Source of the DNA: CBFFRJ01 sp051486985
Lineage (GTDB): Bacteria; Pseudomonadota; Gammaproteobacteria; Enterobacterales; Enterobacteriaceae
Direction: 5' to 3'
DNA: 64,000 nucleotides
Assembly: GCF_051486985.1 (NCBI RefSeq)
Contig: NZ_JAHVDV010000010.1
Location: 1 to 64,000, forward strand
Position 1 is the first letter of the stretch, and every line of letters starts with the position of its first letter. The position numbers were made by a program, and so were the translations under genes. Below are positions 39,498 to 48,170 of this stretch, piece after piece. The notes beneath the pieces are model-generated. The model was not told the origin of the DNA, searched no databases, and was given only the letters and a program-made list of their open reading frames with translations.

Positions 39498-41891
39498 ATG
39501 ACCAAATACGCCACCCTGAATCCGCTGGGGTCTACCAGCCCGTATGATTTATTCGACAACGCGCAGAATTTTGACTTTGCAATTAACGATATTACCAATG
39601 CTTTCTGGCAGGATCGCTTCGGGCGTAGTCGCCAGACCTGGTACGGGCTTGAGCAACTGGCTAAGGCGGCTATTGCTGCTTTCGGCTATATCACTTTGGA
39701 TTCGTTCCAGGCTGGCGCCACGCTAACCCTGCCTAACCAGGTTCTCCGCGATACCAGCACTGGAGAGTATTACCGCTGGGATGGCGCATTCCCGAAAACT
39801 GTTCCGACAGGTTCAACGCCTGCCAGTTCAGGCGGAGTGAGCCTGGGGGCCTGGTTAGGAGTAGGCGACGCCGTTCTGCGCAGCCAGATTACAAATCCGG
39901 CAGGTGCGACGCTGTATCCCGAATTACAACTGGCGCGCTGGCGCGATACTGGAGATGTGCGCGGATGGGGCGCGGTCTCGGGTGGGGTGACACTTTGTGA
40001 CTCATTCTTTCAGGCAGCAGAAGCGGCTAACAAACCTATCTACGTACCTGTCGGGATGTGGCGTATTTCAACGCCGATGGCACTCGGGCAAAAGGCACAA
40101 TATTACGGCCCAGGTGTGCTCGTCTTTGATAACGCTGAATGGTGGCGACGCGGTGGGTCTTCAGGTTCTGTGAGCGTAAATGAGCGCTATACGCTGCTCT
40201 ATGACTACCCGGATAAATCGGCTGTTTCACTCACCTTCGATGGTGTTAGCGTGGCGTTCACCTGGGTTGACGACCGCACCATTGAGGCTGCTGGAACAGC
40301 AACAACAGTCAATGTAAAAATCAACATTGCCAAAGGTTATCTGCGATTAGGTTCATCTGCAGAAATGACCCGCTCCTATAATCTTTTTGGTAACAGTGGT
40401 GGTGGCTCAAAAGTAGACCCACAACTTACCGATCCGATTACTCAGCCTACCGGGTATAACAACACGGCGTATGGTGCAAGGTCGATGTTAGATGTTGAAT
40501 CCGGCGTCAATAATTCCGCCTTCGGTTCACGCGCTCTGATGACTAATAAGGTAGGAAACAATAACACCGTATCGGGTTTTCAGGCTGGTTACCGACTGAA
40601 TGCCGATGGCAATACTATTATGGGTTCAATCGCCGGTGAATGGTTGATGAACGGGCGATACAACTCCCTTTTCGGTGCCGTGGCTGGTGGCAAACTGACT
40701 GACGGTAGCTTCAACTGCTTTTACGGTGCATCCGCAGGCGGGGAAGGGGGTTCTGACCAATACGTTGTCGCGATGGGGTATCGTGCTCACGGAAATGCGG
40801 GTGACTATTCGCAGTCAAACAGCATTTACATCGGTTCTTTTTGCGGTGATTTCAACATTGGCTCGAATAACACTTTTGTTGGTTATCGCGCAGGTCAGTG
40901 CACAGGCGCTGCAACGTCCCCAGGGGCTGGAACGGGGCATGACAATACGGGCATTGGCATGTACGCGATGGCCGCAAACCTGGCCGGTAAGCAAAGTGTA
41001 GTCGTGGGTGCCGGGGCGGCGACCGCTGCCAGTCTGGTGGAGCGCTCTGTCGTTATTGGGTTTGAGGCCTGTACTGCCTCGGTATCACTGGGGCTTTTCA
41101 CTGTCGCTATAGGGCATTCTGCACTCAAGTCAGTAACGGGAGATAACAACCTTGCTGTAGGCACAAACTCTCAGCTGGCAACGAAAACGGGTACGGGAAA
41201 TGTCAGTGTAGGGAACGGATCACTTATCACGAATGAGACCGGAAGTAACAACACCGCGCTGGGTTTCAATGCGGGACGCCTGACTTTATCTGGTGGTAGC
41301 ACCATTAACTTCAATAACACGATGGCTCTTGGAGCAGATGCAAGAGTATCAGGGGACAATCAAAACCAGGTGGGTAATTCAGCAAGTACCACCTACGTGT
41401 ACGGCACTGTACAGAATCGTTCAGACCTGCGTGATAAATCCGATATAAGAAACACCGAACTGGGGATCGAGTTTATCCTTGGTTTACGCGCAGTTGATGG
41501 TCGCTGGGACCTGCGTGATGACTATGTTGAAGTGATTGAAAAGACTCGCACGGTACAGGTTCCGGTTGAAAAGGAAGTGGATGGCGGGTTGATCATGGTA
41601 ATGGAAGACCGTGAAGAAACGTACATCGAGCAGACGATTCAGCATACACCCGATGGAACGCATAAGCGGCAGCGTTTCCACCACTGGTTCATTGCACAGG
41701 AAGTGCAGTCACTTTGCGAATCATTGGGAGTGGAGTTCGGCGGCCTGCAACATCACTCAGTTAATGGTGGCGAGGATGTGTATTCGCTTGGTTATGACGA
41801 ATTTATTCCACCTGTGGTTAACGCTGTTCAGGCGTGCTGGAAGCGTATGGATGAGCTTGAAGCTCGTCTGGCGAAGCTTGAGTCTCAGTAA
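39498..41891 (+). CDS. Tail fibre/spike with S74 chaperone domain
   Basis: A 797-residue protein. Residues 1-130 form a virion-anchoring domain (SLGAWLGVGDAVLRSQ at its end). Residues about 300-600 contain about a dozen repeats of the kind NNTAxGxxA spaced 14-25 residues apart, like the left-handed beta-roll of YadA heads. The C-terminus from Ser642 (SDLRDKSDIRN) is an S74 intramolecular chaperone that trimerises the fibre and normally cuts itself off before that serine. I chose ATG 39498, which follows GGAGCGAGC; 39483 lies in the terminator. It determines host range. Confidence 0.85.
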   Translation: MTKYATLNPLGSTSPYDLFDNAQNFDFAINDITNAFWQDRFGRSRQTWYGLEQLAKAAIAAFGYITLDSFQAGATLTLPNQVLRDTSTGEYYRWDGAFPKTVPTGSTPASSGGVSLGAWLGVGDAVLRSQITNPAGATLYPELQLARWRDTGDVRGWGAVSGGVTLCDSFFQAAEAANKPIYVPVGMWRISTPMALGQKAQYYGPGVLVFDNAEWWRRGGSSGSVSVNERYTLLYDYPDKSAVSLTFDGVSVAFTWVDDRTIEAAGTATTVNVKINIAKGYLRLGSSAEMTRSYNLFGNSGGGSKVDPQLTDPITQPTGYNNTAYGARSMLDVESGVNNSAFGSRALMTNKVGNNNTVSGFQAGYRLNADGNTIMGSIAGEWLMNGRYNSLFGAVAGGKLTDGSFNCFYGASAGGEGGSDQYVVAMGYRAHGNAGDYSQSNSIYIGSFCGDFNIGSNNTFVGYRAGQCTGAATSPGAGTGHDNTGIGMYAMAANLAGKQSVVVGAGAATAASLVERSVVIGFEACTASVSLGLFTVAIGHSALKSVTGDNNLAVGTNSQLATKTGTGNVSVGNGSLITNETGSNNTALGFNAGRLTLSGGSTINFNNTMALGADARVSGDNQNQVGNSASTTYVYGTVQNRSDLRDKSDIRNTELGIEFILGLRAVDGRWDLRDDYVEVIEKTRTVQVPVEKEVDGGLIMVMEDREETYIEQTIQHTPDGTHKRQRFHHWFIAQEVQSLCESLGVEFGGLQHHSVNGGEDVYSLGYDEFIPPVVNAVQACWKRMDELEARLAKLESQ

Positions 41892-41974
41892 TTATCATCA
41901 ATGTCCTGCAGATGTGACCTGACGATCAGCGCGACCAGAAGGACGAACACGGCAAGGATGCCTATAAGCCACAT
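41885..41974 (-). CDS. Possible 29-residue antisense membrane peptide
   Basis: A leftward frame (MWLIGILAVFVLLVALIVRS and a polar tail) with one strong membrane segment and AGGGTGA nine bases before the ATG. It overlaps the end of the fibre gene by seven bases on the other strand. The hydrophobic-then-charged plan is that of small phage membrane peptides. Translation is unproven. Confidence 0.4.
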   Translation of the reverse strand: MWLIGILAVFVLLVALIVRSHLQDIDDNY

Positions 41975-42095
41975 ACATTCACCCTGCAAATAAAATGGAC
42001 ATTTACCATCCGCTGATTGTCTAAAAAATGCTCATTGTTACCATCGAACAAATTCATGACATCGCTCGGTTGCTGCGATCAATCACCAGTGCGTA

Positions 42096-42115
42096 TACTG
42101 TATAAAAATACAGTG
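42096..42115. promoter_or_regulatory. LexA (SOS) box before umuC
   Basis: A 20-bp site matching the LexA consensus: TACTGT, eight A/T bases, ACAGTG, with the essential CTGT and ACAG arms perfect. It lies 16 bases before the umuC start codon and probably overlaps its promoter, so LexA should repress the gene until DNA damage. Confidence 0.9.
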
Positions 42116-42131
42116 AAAATGGATGTGCATT

Positions 42132-43397
42132 ATGTTTGCATTATGCGATGTGAACTCATTTTACGCGTCGTGTGAGACGGTGTTCAGGCCAGACCTGCGC
42201 GGGCGGCCAGTAGTCGTTTTGTCGAATAACGACGGCTGCGTCATCGCCAGGAGCGCTGAGGCTAAGCCACTAGTGACTATGGGCGAGCCGTATTTCAAAC
42301 AAAAAGAGATCTTCAGGCGACATGGCATAATCCCGTTTTCCAGCAACTACGAGTTGTACGCCGATATGAGCCATCGGGTGATGACAACCCTGGAGGAAAT
42401 GTCCCCTCGTGTCGAAATATATTCAATTGATGAGGCATTTTGTGACCTGACTGGCGTAAGAAATTGCCGGGTGCTGGAGGATTTCGGAAGGGAGCTACGC
42501 GCAACAGTTTTGCAAAACACACATTTGACGATTGGCGTCGGGATAGCGCCGACCAAGACGCTGGCTAAGCTGGCGAATCATGCCGCAAAAAAATGGCAAC
42601 GGCAAACTGGTGGCGTGGTTGATCTGTCGAACGTTGACCGCCAGCGCAGGTTAATGGCTCTAGTCCGGGTGGAGGACGTCTGGGGAGTAGGGCGGCGCAT
42701 CAGCAAAAAACTGAATGCGATGGGGGTAAACACCGCGCTGGATTTATCCGAGCAGAGCACCTGGGTGATCCGCAAGCATTTCAACGTTGTGCTTGAAAGA
42801 ACCATCCGGGAATTGCGCGGCGAACCATGTCTTGAGCTGGAAGAATTTGCGCCAGCCAAGCAGGAAATAGTCTGTAGTCGGAGCTTTGGAGGGTGTATCA
42901 CCGATTATGAAGAAATGCGTCAGGCCATCTGTAGCTACGCTGCGCGCGCCGCTGAAAAACTCCGCAGGGAACATCAGTATTGCCGTTTTATCTCAGCGTT
43001 TGTCAAGACAAGCCCTTTTGCACTGAACGAGCCGTACTACGGCAACAGCGTTTCGATAAAACTTCTCACACCTACGCAAGACAGTAGAGATATCATCTGC
43101 GCAGCGATCCGCTGTCTGGAGGCGATCTGGCGTGACGGACATCGCTATCAGAAAGCCGGGGTCATGTTGGGCGATTTTTTCAGCCAGGGTGTCGCGCAGT
43201 TGAATCTGTTTGACGACAACGCACCGCGTTCTAATAGCGATGCTCTAATGACGATGATTGACCAACTAAACGCCAAAGGTGGCAAAGGTACGCTATATTT
43301 CGCCGGACAGGGTATCCAGCAGCAATGGCAGATGAAGCGGGAGATGCTGAGTCCCCGTTATACAACCAGATTTTCCGATTTGTTGGTTGTTCGTTAA
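42132..43397 (+). CDS. umuC: UmuC-like Y-family DNA polymerase
   Basis: A 421-residue protein, full length for UmuC (422 in E. coli). The start MFALCDVNSFYASCE includes the catalytic Asp7, YSIDEAF gives Asp101-Glu102, and the C-terminal little-finger domain and LNLFDD beta-clamp-binding motif (about residue 362) are present. It should carry out translesion synthesis as Pol V when joined to UmuD'2. No umuD gene is adjacent, so it would depend on host UmuD or an equivalent. An SOS box lies just upstream. It is the last phage gene before the right attachment site. Confidence 0.92.
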   Translation: MFALCDVNSFYASCETVFRPDLRGRPVVVLSNNDGCVIARSAEAKPLVTMGEPYFKQKEIFRRHGIIPFSSNYELYADMSHRVMTTLEEMSPRVEIYSIDEAFCDLTGVRNCRVLEDFGRELRATVLQNTHLTIGVGIAPTKTLAKLANHAAKKWQRQTGGVVDLSNVDRQRRLMALVRVEDVWGVGRRISKKLNAMGVNTALDLSEQSTWVIRKHFNVVLERTIRELRGEPCLELEEFAPAKQEIVCSRSFGGCITDYEEMRQAICSYAARAAEKLRREHQYCRFISAFVKTSPFALNEPYYGNSVSIKLLTPTQDSRDIICAAIRCLEAIWRDGHRYQKAGVMLGDFFSQGVAQLNLFDDNAPRSNSDALMTMIDQLNAKGGKGTLYFAGQGIQQQWQMKREMLSPRYTTRFSDLLVVR

Positions 43398-43446
43398 ACA
43401 GCCATGTTTCATTGCCTCGGAAGAGCCAAAGCGTAAGGGTAAGGTT

Positions 43447-43487
43447 GTTAACTCTGGCAGCCACAAAAGCGTGGCGCCAGAGTTAAC
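43447..43487. repeat. 41-base perfect-armed hairpin near right prophage end
   Basis: GTTAACTCTGGC pairs with GCCAGAGTTAAC (12 of 12), with an inner GCCAC/GTGGC stem and a single bulged A. No U run follows on either strand. It could be a transcription barrier after umuC, or a structured part of the attachment region. Confidence 0.7.
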
Positions 43488-43532
43488 GAAAAAAACAATG
43501 TGTACATTATTGCGTATAAAAAAATATTTTAT

Positions 43533-43607
43533 TTAGTTTTTAATAGATGTAAGAAACTGAATAATATAAGTAAAATCCTTATAGATGTAACCGCTATCGT
43601 AGGGCAT
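43533..43607 (-). pseudogene. sapC: sapC start fused to phage DNA
   Basis: An ATG inside the end of sapB opens MPYDS, identical to the first residues of E. coli SapC. It then runs into phage sequence (GYIYKDFTYIIQF) and stops after 24 codons. In E. coli sapC overlaps sapB in just this way and encodes a 296-residue permease. Prophage insertion has removed everything after about codon 6 from this position; the remainder should lie beyond the other prophage end. Confidence 0.8.
43543..43590. repeat. Direct repeat ATAGATGTAA at prophage junction
   Basis: ATAGATGTAA occurs at 43543-43552 and 43581-43590, 38 bases apart, the second copy abutting the sapC-derived sequence. Such paired repeats are candidates for integrase core or arm sites. 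The true att core cannot be fixed without the left junction. Confidence 0.45.
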
Positions 43608-44559
43608 ACCATTCCTTATGCTTCAAAGGATTCGCCAGTGCGCCCAGAATATCGGAAAGCACGTTTACGATAATGACCAGGGAGCCGATCACCATTACGC
43701 CTGCGGAAATAGCGGCATAGTCTTGTTGACGAATAGCATTAATCATCCAGCGTCCCAGTCCCGGCCAGCTAAAGACCATTTCGGTTATCATCGCCAGCGT
43801 CAGCATTGTGGAAAATTGCAAGCCCAGACGGGGAATCACGGGCGGCAGAGCATTATGCAGAACATGCCTGCGTAATATCGTCAGCCGTGACATGCCCCGC
43901 GTAGCTGCGGCTTTAATGTAATTATGGTCAAACACGTCAATAGTGCTGATACGCATCAGACGAATCACTTCCGTCGTCGGGGCGACGGCAAGGGTCAGCA
44001 CCGGCAGGACCATGTGGCGCACCGCGCTCACAATCATCTCTTCCCGCCAGGGAGAGTCGGACAGCCAGGCATCGATAATGGCAAAACCCGTCACACTTTT
44101 TACTTCGTATAAAAGATCAAAACGCCCGGAAACCGGCAGCCAGCCTAATGTTAAAGAGAACAGAAGCGTCAGGAGCAGAGCCAGCCAAAAGACAGGAATT
44201 GAGAAGCCCAAAAGCGCAAGGGCGCTGATGAATTTATCCTGCCATTTATTGCGCATAATTCCGGCCAGCATCCCAACCGGGATGCCGATAAGTAAGGCGA
44301 AGCCAAACGCCAGAATGCACAGCTCCATTGTCGCCGGAAAAACTTCTTTAAGCTGTTCAGAAATGAGCTGTCCATTAATGCTCGACACGCCAAAATCCCA
44401 GTGCAGTAGGCCGGTAAACCAAAAGACCCAGGCATTCCACAACGATGCGCCCTGAAGCGGCGCGTGCGGGGTGAAATAGCTTAAGCTAAAACCGACAAAA
44501 GTAAGCAGGAACAGCGTCATGATAAGCAAAAGAAGACGGCGCAACGTAAAGATAATCAT
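43594..44559 (-). CDS. sapB: SapB peptide ABC transporter permease
   Basis: A 321-residue inner-membrane protein, the same length and C-terminus (KHKEWYALR) as E. coli SapB. It is a DppB-type permease with about six membrane spans and the EAA loop near residues 214-235 (YIKAAATRGMSRLTILRRHVLHNALPPV). With SapC, SapD and SapF it is linked to antimicrobial-peptide resistance and, in E. coli, putrescine export. It is coupled to sapA by a four-base overlap. It is intact, but its partner sapC is cut off by the prophage. Confidence 0.95.
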   Translation of the reverse strand: MIIFTLRRLLLLIMTLFLLTFVGFSLSYFTPHAPLQGASLWNAWVFWFTGLLHWDFGVSSINGQLISEQLKEVFPATMELCILAFGFALLIGIPVGMLAGIMRNKWQDKFISALALLGFSIPVFWLALLLTLLFSLTLGWLPVSGRFDLLYEVKSVTGFAIIDAWLSDSPWREEMIVSAVRHMVLPVLTLAVAPTTEVIRLMRISTIDVFDHNYIKAAATRGMSRLTILRRHVLHNALPPVIPRLGLQFSTMLTLAMITEMVFSWPGLGRWMINAIRQQDYAAISAGVMVIGSLVIIVNVLSDILGALANPLKHKEWYALR

Positions 44560-46196
44560 GGCTTTTTCACCTCTTCATTTTCACGCGTGACACCGGCAAA
44601 GGAGGCGCTGCCGAAGGGACTGAGCACCAGCCCTTTTATATCATAACGGTAGGCCTGCAGGCGCAAAGAGGAGGCCAGAGGTAAGACCGGTAACTGTTCG
44701 GCCAGAATGTTTTGTGCTTCGTCGTAAGCGTCAATGCGCGCGGCTAGCTGCTGTGAAGTCAGGGCCTTCCTCAGCACACTGTCGAACTCGCGGTTGCACC
44801 AGTGTGCGAAGTTGGTCTGAGAATCAATGGCCGCACAGCTTAACAGGGGGCGGAAGAAACTATCAGGATCGTTGCTGTCGGTTGCCCAACCGGATAGCGT
44901 CAGGTCATGGTTCATATCCATTAAGCGGGCTTCCTGAAAACGTCCTTCAACCGGAACAATAATCACATTCACGCCAACCTGGGCCATATCCGCCTGAATC
45001 AGCTCCGCGGTTTTTAACGGGCTCGGGTTCCAGGCCTGAGAGGTGGTGGGCACCCAAAGCTGAAGGGTGAGATTTTCCACCCCCAGCGCTTTGAGGCGCG
45101 CGCGCGCCTCAGCAGGATCATAGGCCGTTACTTTGGCATCACCGTCGTAGGCCCAGGAGGCGCGCGGTAAAATAGAAGCGGCCGTTTCCGCAGTGCCGTA
45201 GTAGATTGACTGCATCAGTCGCTGGTTATTAATGGCAAGCGCCAGCGCATGCCGGACTTCGGGCTTATTGAGCGGCGGCTTGTCGGTATTAAAGGCCAGG
45301 TAGGCGATATTCATCCCCGGACGAAGCGTGAGGCGTAAACGCGGATCGTCGCGCAAAATAGTCAGCTGACTGGCCGCAGGCCAGGCCAGCACGTCACACT
45401 CGCCGGTCAACAGTTTAGACAGACGTCCGGTTCCTCCGGAACCCAAATCCACGACCACCTGAGGCATTAAGGGTGTGCCGCGCCAGAACTGAGCGTGACG
45501 TTGTAACCTTACGTACTGTCCGGCACGGTATTCTGCCAGCTGAAAAGGCCCCGTACCGACCGGCTGACGGTCAAGCAGTTCCTGGCGATCGTTCTTAGCA
45601 AGTGCGGCGGCATACTCTGCAGACATCACCGACGCATAATGGGTCGCTAAGTGCCATAAGAAGGAGGCATCTGGCTGGCGCAGGCGAAATTCCACGGTTC
45701 GGCTGTCGAGTTTACGCACGCTCTGAACGGAGTCGGCAAACTGGAGACTGTCGAAATAGGGGAAGGCGCTGCCATTAATGTTATGCCAGGGGTTTGCTCT
45801 GTCGAAAATGCGCTGGAAGGTAAATACCACATCGTCCGCGTTGAGCGTGCGATGAGGCGTAAACCAGGGGGTATGCTGGAAATTCACCCCTTCGCGCAGG
45901 CGAAACCGATAGGTCGCACCGTTATCCAGCACTTCCCAGCTTTCTGCTAACTCCGGGACCAGCCGATAGGTATAAGGATCGACATCCAGCAAGCGGTTAT
46001 AGAGTTGCGCTGCGAGCGTATCCACAATCAGTCCGCTGCCCGCTTTTTGTGGGTTAAAGGTGCTGACCTGCCCGTTTACGCAGTAAACGAAACCGCTGTC
46101 GCGGATATCGGCGCTGGCGGAAAGCGGCGACGCCGCCCAGGCCATGCCGGAAAGCAGCGTCGTTGTTAGTAGCAGGAATGGAAAAACCAGACGCAT
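44556..46196 (-). CDS. sapA: SapA periplasmic peptide-binding protein
   Basis: A 546-residue protein with a signal peptide (MRLVFPFLLLTTTLLSGMAWA). The SBP family 5 fold of oligopeptide-binding proteins follows, with LVPELAESWEVLDNGATYRFRLREGVNFQ near residues 78-106. E. coli SapA has 547 residues. It binds peptides, including host antimicrobial peptides, and haem in some relatives. It is first in the sap operon and is transcribed away from pspF. Confidence 0.95.
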   Translation of the reverse strand: MRLVFPFLLLTTTLLSGMAWAASPLSASADIRDSGFVYCVNGQVSTFNPQKAGSGLIVDTLAAQLYNRLLDVDPYTYRLVPELAESWEVLDNGATYRFRLREGVNFQHTPWFTPHRTLNADDVVFTFQRIFDRANPWHNINGSAFPYFDSLQFADSVQSVRKLDSRTVEFRLRQPDASFLWHLATHYASVMSAEYAAALAKNDRQELLDRQPVGTGPFQLAEYRAGQYVRLQRHAQFWRGTPLMPQVVVDLGSGGTGRLSKLLTGECDVLAWPAASQLTILRDDPRLRLTLRPGMNIAYLAFNTDKPPLNKPEVRHALALAINNQRLMQSIYYGTAETAASILPRASWAYDGDAKVTAYDPAEARARLKALGVENLTLQLWVPTTSQAWNPSPLKTAELIQADMAQVGVNVIIVPVEGRFQEARLMDMNHDLTLSGWATDSNDPDSFFRPLLSCAAIDSQTNFAHWCNREFDSVLRKALTSQQLAARIDAYDEAQNILAEQLPVLPLASSLRLQAYRYDIKGLVLSPFGSASFAGVTRENEEVKKP

Positions 46197-46294
46197 GATT
46201 TATTCAACGATTTTAGATTCATGTGCAAAGTGTATCGCACTTGCCAGGGCTACGTACAAAAGTCTGAAAACGACTGCTGCTATTGTCGACGATT

Positions 46295-47278
46295 TCAGCT
46301 GATCTGGTGTTTTTTCAGCAGGGCACGAAACTGATGATAGGTAAGTCCTAACAGTTCAGCGGCCCGCTTCTGGTTAAATTTTGCCTGTTGCAGACTCTCA
46401 GTAAGCAGCGACTTTTCCTGATGAAGCTGAAAGGACCGCAAATCAAGCGGAAACGCCGGGAGGGATGAACGCTGTTTTTCTGATTCCTGTCGCTCGCGGG
46501 CAGGCTGGCGGTTAAATGGGTCAATGATGATGTCGTCCAGCGGGTGCTCGCTGGTGCCATGACGATAAACAGAACGTTCAACCACGTTTTTTAGCTCCCG
46601 GATATTGCCCGGCCAGCGGTGCTGCAGGAGGGTCTGTTGAGCGCGGTCAGTGAAGCCCGGAAAGAGCGGCAATTTCAACTCACGGCACATCTGAATGGCG
46701 AAATGATCCGCCAACAGCATGATGTCGCTTTGCCGCTGACGCAACGGGGGAAGCTGAACCACATCGAACGCCAGTCTGTCGAGAAGGTCGGCGCGAAACG
46801 TGCCTTTATAGACCATTTCAGGCAAATCGGCATTGGTGGCGCACACCAGCCGCACGTTAACCTGCAACGGCTGGCTTCCGCCCACACGTTCAAGTTCGCC
46901 GTATTCAATGACACGCAGAAGTTTTTCCTGTACCAGCATGGGTGCGGTCGCCAGCTCATCGAGAAACAGCGTGCCGCCATCGGCACGTTCGAAGCGACCC
47001 GGATGGCGTTTCTGCGCGCCAGTGAAGGCACCTGCTTCATGACCGAAAAGCTCGGTATCAAGCAGATTCTCATTGAGTGCAGCACAATTGAGCGAAATAA
47101 ACGGCCCTTGCCAGCGGGAAGAGAGGTAGTGCAGGCGATTCGCTATCAACTCTTTTCCGGTGCCCCGCTCGCCGATGACCAGCACGGGTTTGTCGAGAGG
47201 TGCCAGACGGGAGACCTGTTCAAGGACTTCAAGAAAACTGTTGGCTTCGCCGAGGAGATTATCTTTCTGTTCAGGCAT
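46295..47278 (-). CDS. pspF: PspF enhancer-binding activator
   Basis: A 327-residue AAA+ activator of sigma54. It has Walker A GERGTGKE (about 36-43), the sigma54-contact loop GAFTGA (about 84-89) and a C-terminal Fis-type helix-turn-helix (NQKRAAELLGLTYHQFRALLKK). As in E. coli there is no N-terminal sensor domain; control is by PspA binding. I chose the ATG at 47278 (MPEQKDNLLGEA), which fits the E. coli N-terminus. It is divergent from pspA and shares its control region. Confidence 0.95.
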   Translation of the reverse strand: MPEQKDNLLGEANSFLEVLEQVSRLAPLDKPVLVIGERGTGKELIANRLHYLSSRWQGPFISLNCAALNENLLDTELFGHEAGAFTGAQKRHPGRFERADGGTLFLDELATAPMLVQEKLLRVIEYGELERVGGSQPLQVNVRLVCATNADLPEMVYKGTFRADLLDRLAFDVVQLPPLRQRQSDIMLLADHFAIQMCRELKLPLFPGFTDRAQQTLLQHRWPGNIRELKNVVERSVYRHGTSEHPLDDIIIDPFNRQPARERQESEKQRSSLPAFPLDLRSFQLHQEKSLLTESLQQAKFNQKRAAELLGLTYHQFRALLKKHQIS

Positions 47279-47376
47279 GATGAATTTCACCACTAGTTAG
47301 CGTTATTCACCACTGTAGCTTATAAAGCCGCAACGGTAAAATATTGCTTATCTAATAAAATCAAACAATTAAAAAG

Positions 47377-47392
47377 TTGGCACGAAGGTTGT
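47377..47392 (+). promoter_or_regulatory. Sigma54 promoter of psp operon
   Basis: TTGGCACGAAGGTTGT fits the -24/-12 sigma54 pattern (TGGCAC, then TTGT/C). It lies 54 bases before pspA. The AT-rich DNA upstream, to the pspF start, should hold the IHF site and the PspF upstream activating sequences. Confidence 0.88.
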
Positions 47393-47445
47393 ATTAACCA
47401 GATAGCAGGGCATCGCCCAATGACAGAAATCAAGAGGAATCAATT

Positions 47446-48114
47446 ATGGGTATTTTTTCTCGTTTTGCCGACATCGTGAACGCCAACATCAACTCACTGC
47501 TGGAGAAAGCGGAAGATCCGCAGAAGCTGGTGCGTTTAATGATCCAGGAAATGGAAGACACGCTGGTGGAAGTACGTTCTACCTCAGCCCGCGCGCTGGC
47601 GGAGAAAAAGCAGCTTACCCGCCGCATTGAGCAGGCGAATGCGCAACAGGCCGAGTGGCAGGAGAAAGCCGAACTGGCGCTGCGTAAAGATAAAGACGAT
47701 CTGGCCCGCGCCGCGCTTATCGAGAAACAAAAAGTGGTCGCTATCATCGACACGCTCGAACAGGAAGTGACGCTGGTAGATGAAACCCTGACGCGCATGA
47801 AAAAAGAGATTGGTGAGCTGGAAAATAAACTCAGCGAAACCCGTGCACGCCAGCAGGCACTGACGCTCCGTCATCAGGCGGCAAACTCTTCTCGCGACGT
47901 TCGCCGTCAGCTTGACAGCGGCAAAATTGATGAAGCGATGGCACGCTTTGAATCTTTCGAACGCCGTATCGATCAGATGGAAGCTGAAGCGGAAAGTCAC
48001 GGTTTTGGTAAACAAAAATCGCTGGATCAACAGTTTTCTGAACTGAAGGCTGACGATGAAATCAGTGAACAACTGGCACAGCTCAAAGCAAGAATGAAAC
48101 AGGATAACCAGTAA
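47446..48114 (+). CDS. pspA: PspA phage-shock effector protein
   Basis: A 222-residue, almost wholly coiled-coil protein of the PspA/ESCRT-III family. It begins with the amphipathic helix MGIFSRFADIVNANINSLLEKAEDPQKLV that senses stressed membranes. PspA binds and inhibits PspF; when the membrane is damaged it moves to PspB/C and the lipid surface and maintains proton-motive force. Length equals E. coli PspA. A hairpin follows the gene. Confidence 0.97.
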   Translation: MGIFSRFADIVNANINSLLEKAEDPQKLVRLMIQEMEDTLVEVRSTSARALAEKKQLTRRIEQANAQQAEWQEKAELALRKDKDDLARAALIEKQKVVAIIDTLEQEVTLVDETLTRMKKEIGELENKLSETRARQQALTLRHQAANSSRDVRRQLDSGKIDEAMARFESFERRIDQMEAEAESHGFGKQKSLDQQFSELKADDEISEQLAQLKARMKQDNQ

Positions 48115-48124
48115 TATTTTTTGT

Positions 48125-48144
48125 GCGGCATCGGGAGATGCCGC
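48125..48144. repeat. Hairpin between pspA and pspB
   Basis: GCGGCATC, loop GGGA, GATGCCGC is a perfect eight-pair stem without a T run after it. It probably protects or processes the pspA message and helps PspA exceed PspB and PspC. Confidence 0.65.
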
Positions 48145-48170
48145 CCCATCATTCCCTGTAAGGAGTACAC

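Larger units (their letters stand above)
1..43590. mobile_element. Lambdoid siphovirus prophage, left end outside window
   Basis: A continuous block of phage genes in lambda order: recombination, CI/Cro switch, replication, antitermination, lysis, packaging, head, tail and fibre. The right edge is set where the start of sapC, antisense to the late genes, breaks off after its first codons near 43,587-43,607. The integrase, excisionase and left attachment site must lie left of base 1, because the leftward recombination operon is still open there. Every major module is present and open, so the element may be functional; this is inferred from gene content only. Confidence 0.95.
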
